A stretch of 64,000 bases of DNA from Nageia nagi (Eukaryota > Pinophyta), in the NCBI GenBank assembly GCA_050084985.1, contig JBITNC010000001.1, positions 132,122,001-132,186,000 on the forward strand. The letters run 5' to 3'. The position numbers and the translations under genes are program-made. This document shows positions 60,770 through 64,000 of this stretch, piece by piece. Positions within the stretch are counted from its first letter, which is position 1. The number at the start of each line of letters is the position of its first letter. Under the pieces are notes generated by a model. That model searched no databases. It was not told where the DNA came from and saw nothing but the letters and a program-made list of their open reading frames with translations.

Positions 60770-60910
60770 CAACACCATCAAACTCATATACTAAAGAGGA
60801 CTTATACGGTACATGTGCACTTAGACATTCAAAATGACATAATAGAAATGTCATGCAACTGTCATACAAGCTCAACACATTGTCATACCGAAAATAGTCA
60901 CTTCTGAAGT
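60770..60910 (+). other. Conserved 3' block with stem-loop (element B, unit 1)
   Basis: ATGACAT (60834-60840), 7-base loop, ATGTCAT (60848-60854) in a block of about 120 bp conserved with element A. An identical stem is in unit 2 at 61829-61849. The frame with MSCNCHTSS is open in both units (60680-60907, 61720-61902). Confidence 0.55.
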
Positions 60911-61110
60911 ATATCCAAATTTGTTTTCAAAACTACATCAAATGTAAAATGAAAACACATTTTATCATAATTTGATAAATCAAAATTTTGATTCATCTAA
61001 GAAATTGATTCAAAACTTATATCATAAAAAAGCAACAAAAAATAATAAAGCAACAAAGCTTTTCATCCTATATTTTTGAAATAATCAACTACATTTCTCG
61101 GTTGATAATT

Positions 61111-61125
61111 CAAAAAGGGGCAAAA
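61111..61125 (+). promoter_or_regulatory. Polypurine tract of element B, unit 1
   Basis: caaaaaggggcaaaa directly before TGTAGACACC at 61126. Same tract as in unit 2. Confidence 0.8.
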
Positions 61126-61622
61126 TGTAGACACCTAAAAATGTCCCTTTTTTAACTAGTAAACATTGAAATAATCATAGCTCTTCATGACAATATAAAA
61201 TAGGTTTAAAAAACCATATTATTGGATAGCTCCTATCGAGTACATGCAAAAAAAGTGGTCACATGACTCTTTTAGGTAAAATTGGCTATTTGGTGGTCAT
61301 TTTAATATTGTTACAAAATTGAAAACTAGTCACCAGCGACCCAAAATAGTCACCAGCATTTTGAGATGATTGCCAATGTCCACCTAGTAATCACTGGTGA
61401 CTCTGTAATAACTAAAAAAGAAACCAAAATAGTGAGAGAAAGTTGAAATGTTTCATTTATCCAAGATGATGTGGATAGAGGGGGTCAGTTATGACCTACG
61501 GTGGCTTTTCACTTCCCCTTACTAGCCTTGGAACATCTCACCCAAAATCTATAAATACAAGCCAATACAAAGCAATAGGAGAGAATCTTGACACATTTTT
61601 GAAGTAGGATAATGCTGCCAAA
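61126..61622 (+). repeat. Partial LTR of element B (first ~497 bp, extra copy)
   Basis: Matches 44152 onward and 62120 onward, including TATAAATA at 61550-61557, then stops at 'ataatgctgccaaaa' where duplication unit 2 begins. Confidence 0.9.
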
Positions 61623-62104
61623 ACACCGCATTTGGGAATAGCCATGAGAATATTAAAAGTTTCTCAAAATAACCTTGAATTGGTCAAGAAAATAAAAAAA
61701 GATAAAATGTGATGTATCATTGTTACAGGAGATCATCTTGAAACCCTGTTGTCAGGACAAAGGACAACACCATCAAACTCATATACTAAAGAGGACTTAT
61801 ACGGTACATGTGCACTTAGACATGCAAAATGACATAATAGAAATGTCATGCAACTATCACACAAGCTCAACACATTGTCATACTGAAAATAGTCACTTCT
61901 GAAGTATATCCAAATTTGTTTTCAAAACTACATGAAATGTAAAATGAAAACACATTTTATCATAATTTGATAAATCAAAATTTTGATTCATCTAAGAAAT
62001 TGAGTCAAAACTTATATCATAAAAAAGCCAACACAATAATCAAGCAACAAAGCTTCTCATCCTATATTTTTGAAATCATCAACCGTATTTCTCGGTTGAT
62101 AATT

Positions 62105-62119
62105 CAAAAAGGGGCAAAA
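62105..62119 (+). promoter_or_regulatory. Polypurine tract of element B, unit 2
   Basis: caaaaaggggcaaaa adjoining the full 3' LTR at 62120. Confidence 0.85.
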
Positions 62120-62964
62120 TGTAGACACCTAAAAATGTCCCTTTTTAACTAGTAAACATTGAAATAATCATAACTCTTCGCAACAATATAAAATAGGTTT
62201 AAAAAACCATATTATTGGATAGCTCCTATTGAGTACATGCAAAACAGGTGGTCACATGACTCTTTTAGGTAAAATTGGCTATTTGGCAGTCATTTTAATA
62301 TTGTTACAAAATTGAAAACCAGTCGCCAGCGACCCAAAATAGTCATCAGCATTTTGAGATGATCACTAGCATTCACCTAGTAATTATTGGTGACTCTGTA
62401 ATAGATGAACAAGAAACCAAAATAGCGAGAGAAAGTTGAAATGTTTCATTTATCCAAGATGATGTGGATAGAGGGGGTCAGTTACAACCTATGGTGGCTT
62501 TTCACTTTCGCTTACCAACCTTGGAACATCTCACCCAAAATCTATAAATACAAGCCAATACAAAGCAATAGGAGAGAATCTTGACCCATTTTTGAAGTAG
62601 GATAATGTTTCCAAAATCTTGTGAGCTCATACCTTTTATTGTTTTATGTTAGCTTCAATTTAATACATGTCATACATAGATGCTTTGATGTTATTGTCTT
62701 TTGCATTTATGTAGGATTTACAGGTTGTTCATATCAAGGAGAGAAGCAAGCAAATCAAAACAATGAAGATCTAATACCTTCATTTTGGCAAATGGCATTT
62801 GTAAAAGTCCCTTCCAAGGGCAAATTGTAGTTTGAGCTTAAAATCAATATCAATTTATAATTACAACATTTCTACCTCTTTTACATAATTTGAGGTTCAG
62901 TGAAGATTTAAGAATAATTGCATTTTATGTTATTCTACATTTCAGCTCTATTTTCACTACAACA
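62120..62964 (+). repeat. Element B 3' LTR
   Basis: 845 bp; starts TGTAGACACC, ends CTACAACA; collinear with 44152-44977. TATAAATA at 62543-62550. Confidence 0.92.
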
Positions 62965-62969
62965 TTATT
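62965..62969. repeat. Target site duplication of element B, right copy (TTATT)
   Basis: Matches 44147-44151 directly after the 3' LTR. Confidence 0.8.
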
Positions 62970-63115
62970 AAATTGATGAAATTCATAATATGGTTACCAT
63001 TCTTTGCCTACATAATTATTTATGTATCTTGCTATCTTTCCTTGTATTTTTGGTTGACCATTAATGTATAATAGTTCTAAATGCTTTAGACATGTAATCT
63101 TGAAAGCATTTTCAT
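62970..63115 (-). pseudogene. SET-domain-like exon, N-terminal half
   Basis: The minus strand reads 'NAFKITCLKHLELLYING' then 'QPKIQGKIARYINNYVG' and 'KEW-stop-PYYEFHQF'. 'GKIARYIN' then N...P-x-x-E corresponds to the SET core (A-R-F-I-N-H-S...P-N-C). The stop is TAA (CAA likely) and the Cys position is Tyr. It continues at 44151-43969 on the other side of element B. Confidence 0.6.
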
Positions 63116-63179
63116 ATATTGAATTTATTTATTTCTATTTTATTTAATTCAATATATAAGAATTCAAACATTAATTTAA

Positions 63180-63640
63180 ATTGATCCTAATTACCTCAAA
63201 TCCATTATCATCTTATGTTGATGAGGATGAGTCATCGTTCCTTTGCATATTTTATTCCTATAACATTAGATATAAAATTACATTAAATATTATAAATAAT
63301 ATCATGAAAGTGATAATTTAAATTATTTTACATTTTTACATCATACATAATAACATTTAGCTTACCTCAAGCTCATCATATTGATTTAAAATCATCGAAT
63401 GCTTATAGCATACTCAGATCTTGACTTATATATTCAAATGAAAAAAAATATTCACCATTATGAGAACCATTAGACTACATATAAATTCAAAATTGCACAA
63501 TGTAAAACTACAAATTAACAATCTCAATCACATATGAGAAGATCAACACAATGATTTACCTTGGTTCACCCAATGTGGGCTAATCCATCATGGAATTGGA
63601 TCCTTGTCTTCTCATTATCTATGGACATTAAAATATTACA
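63180..63640 (-). pseudogene. Possible upstream exons of the SET-like gene
   Basis: Three minus-strand segments end in donor-like junctions: AAG|GTAAAT at about 63557, GAG|GTAAGC at about 63365 and GAG|GTAATT at about 63195. Short segments before them read as low-stop frames ('DNEKTRIQFHDGLAHIG', 'NMQRNDDSSSST'). Spacing and orientation fit small exons upstream of the SET-like exon. This rests on splice-like signals and composition only. Confidence 0.3.
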
Positions 63641-64000
63641 TGCATATAGAGAAATACCATCAAAATAATGTCAATACCATCTCCTAAAACACTACTATAA
63701 TCTCCTACAATAGGAAGAACAAATTTAGAATTAAAAATATTCTAGAATAACTCTTGGTCTTCCTCCAAATCTTTACAATCTCAAAATCCCAAAACTCTCT
63801 AAGCTAAGATTAAAGAAATAGGAGAGTAGCATGATTTTAAATATGCCTAGAAACATCTCCAAGATGTTGATTAATGATTCTAAACTTCTCAACTATCTAA
63901 ATTATCGATGCCTCTTCAACTTCCACTATTGGCTCATCAAAATGAAGGCTATTAATAGCCTAAAAATAGTAGACTTAGGTTGTTAAAAACATGGTTTATT
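63641..64000. other. No gene seen
   Basis: AT-rich end of the window. It could be intron or flank of the SET-like gene; no motif supports either. Confidence 0.4.

Larger units (their letters stand above)
60628..62615 (+). repeat. 994-bp tandem duplication across the 3' end of element B
   Basis: Unit 1 is about 60628-61622 and unit 2 about 61623-62615. Each contains the 'catttgggaatagcc' start, the stem-loop block, the PPT and about the first 497 bp of the LTR. The offset is 994-995 at every landmark (stem-loop 60834/61829, LTR start 61126/62120). The junction near 61622 joins '...ctgccaaaa' to sequence that follows 'gtaaaa' upstream, so four A's are shared. Confidence 0.9.
44152..62964 (+). 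mobile_element. Element B: 18.8-kb Tat-type Ty3/gypsy retrotransposon, decayed
   Basis: Direct repeats 44152-44977 and 62120-62964 with TG...CA ends flank PBS, leader, gag, PR, G-patch-like motif, RT, two RNase H domains, integrase, ORF3, spacer, an antisense PMD gene and PPT. Its body is collinear with element A from PBS to PPT, but its LTRs are different and three times shorter. It sits in a SET-like exon. The 3' end is complicated by a 994-bp tandem duplication (60628-62615). Stops occur in every gene. Confidence 0.93.

Overview
The window looks like intergenic heterochromatin from a land plant with a large, AT-rich, repeat-dense nuclear genome. The evidence is very large Ty3/gypsy LTR retrotransposons with a second, archaeal-type RNase H (the Tat group hallmark), an antisense plant-mobile-domain (PMD) gene, a Ty1/copia remnant, intron-bearing coding fragments and many TG/CA-rich decayed sites. 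I saw no rRNA, tRNA, bacterial gene or CRISPR array. The species cannot be named from this sequence.

Layout. (1) Element C (minus strand) is a small gypsy-like element. Its 3' LTR runs off the left edge (1-265) and its 5' LTR ends at 24377. (2) Element A (minus strand, 2562-22566) is nested inside C with a CATAT target duplication and 2.78-kb LTRs. (3) 24378-42250 holds an older, badly decayed gypsy family (D): the 3' part of one copy (unknown 'ORF X'), a single LTR (31469-33437), then gag-pol of a second copy and a second ORF X. A minisatellite and a cluster of foldback elements sit inside it. (4) A Ty1/copia tail and LTR lie at 42345-42955. (5) Fragments of a SET-domain-like host gene (minus strand) occur on both sides of element B. 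(6) Element B (plus strand, 44152-62964) has 0.83-kb LTRs and a TTATT target duplication. Its 3' end carries a 994-bp tandem duplication.

A and B share nearly the same body: leader with repeated stem-loops, gag with a long charged coiled-coil extension, protease, G-patch-like motif, RT, RNase H, archaeal-type RNase H, integrase, a third ORF of unknown function, a repeat-rich spacer and a conserved 3' stem-loop. Their LTRs are unrelated apart from the first nine bases. They are divergent (5' ends facing each other), so together they form a very large imperfect inverted repeat. B also carries a full-length but decayed antisense PMD gene with a recognisable intron; A has only a short antisense frame at that place.

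The most interesting items are: ORF3 (intact, about 409 codons in A), which is an internal duplication of one unknown domain of about 140 residues; the domain order of element D, where the archaeal-type RNase H lies between protease and RT; the insertion of B inside a SET-like exon whose frame closes again when B and one TSD are removed; and a sequence module shared between B's LTR and unrelated foldback elements. All gag-pol genes here are broken, mostly by changes of C-to-T / G-to-A type, so no autonomous element is present.
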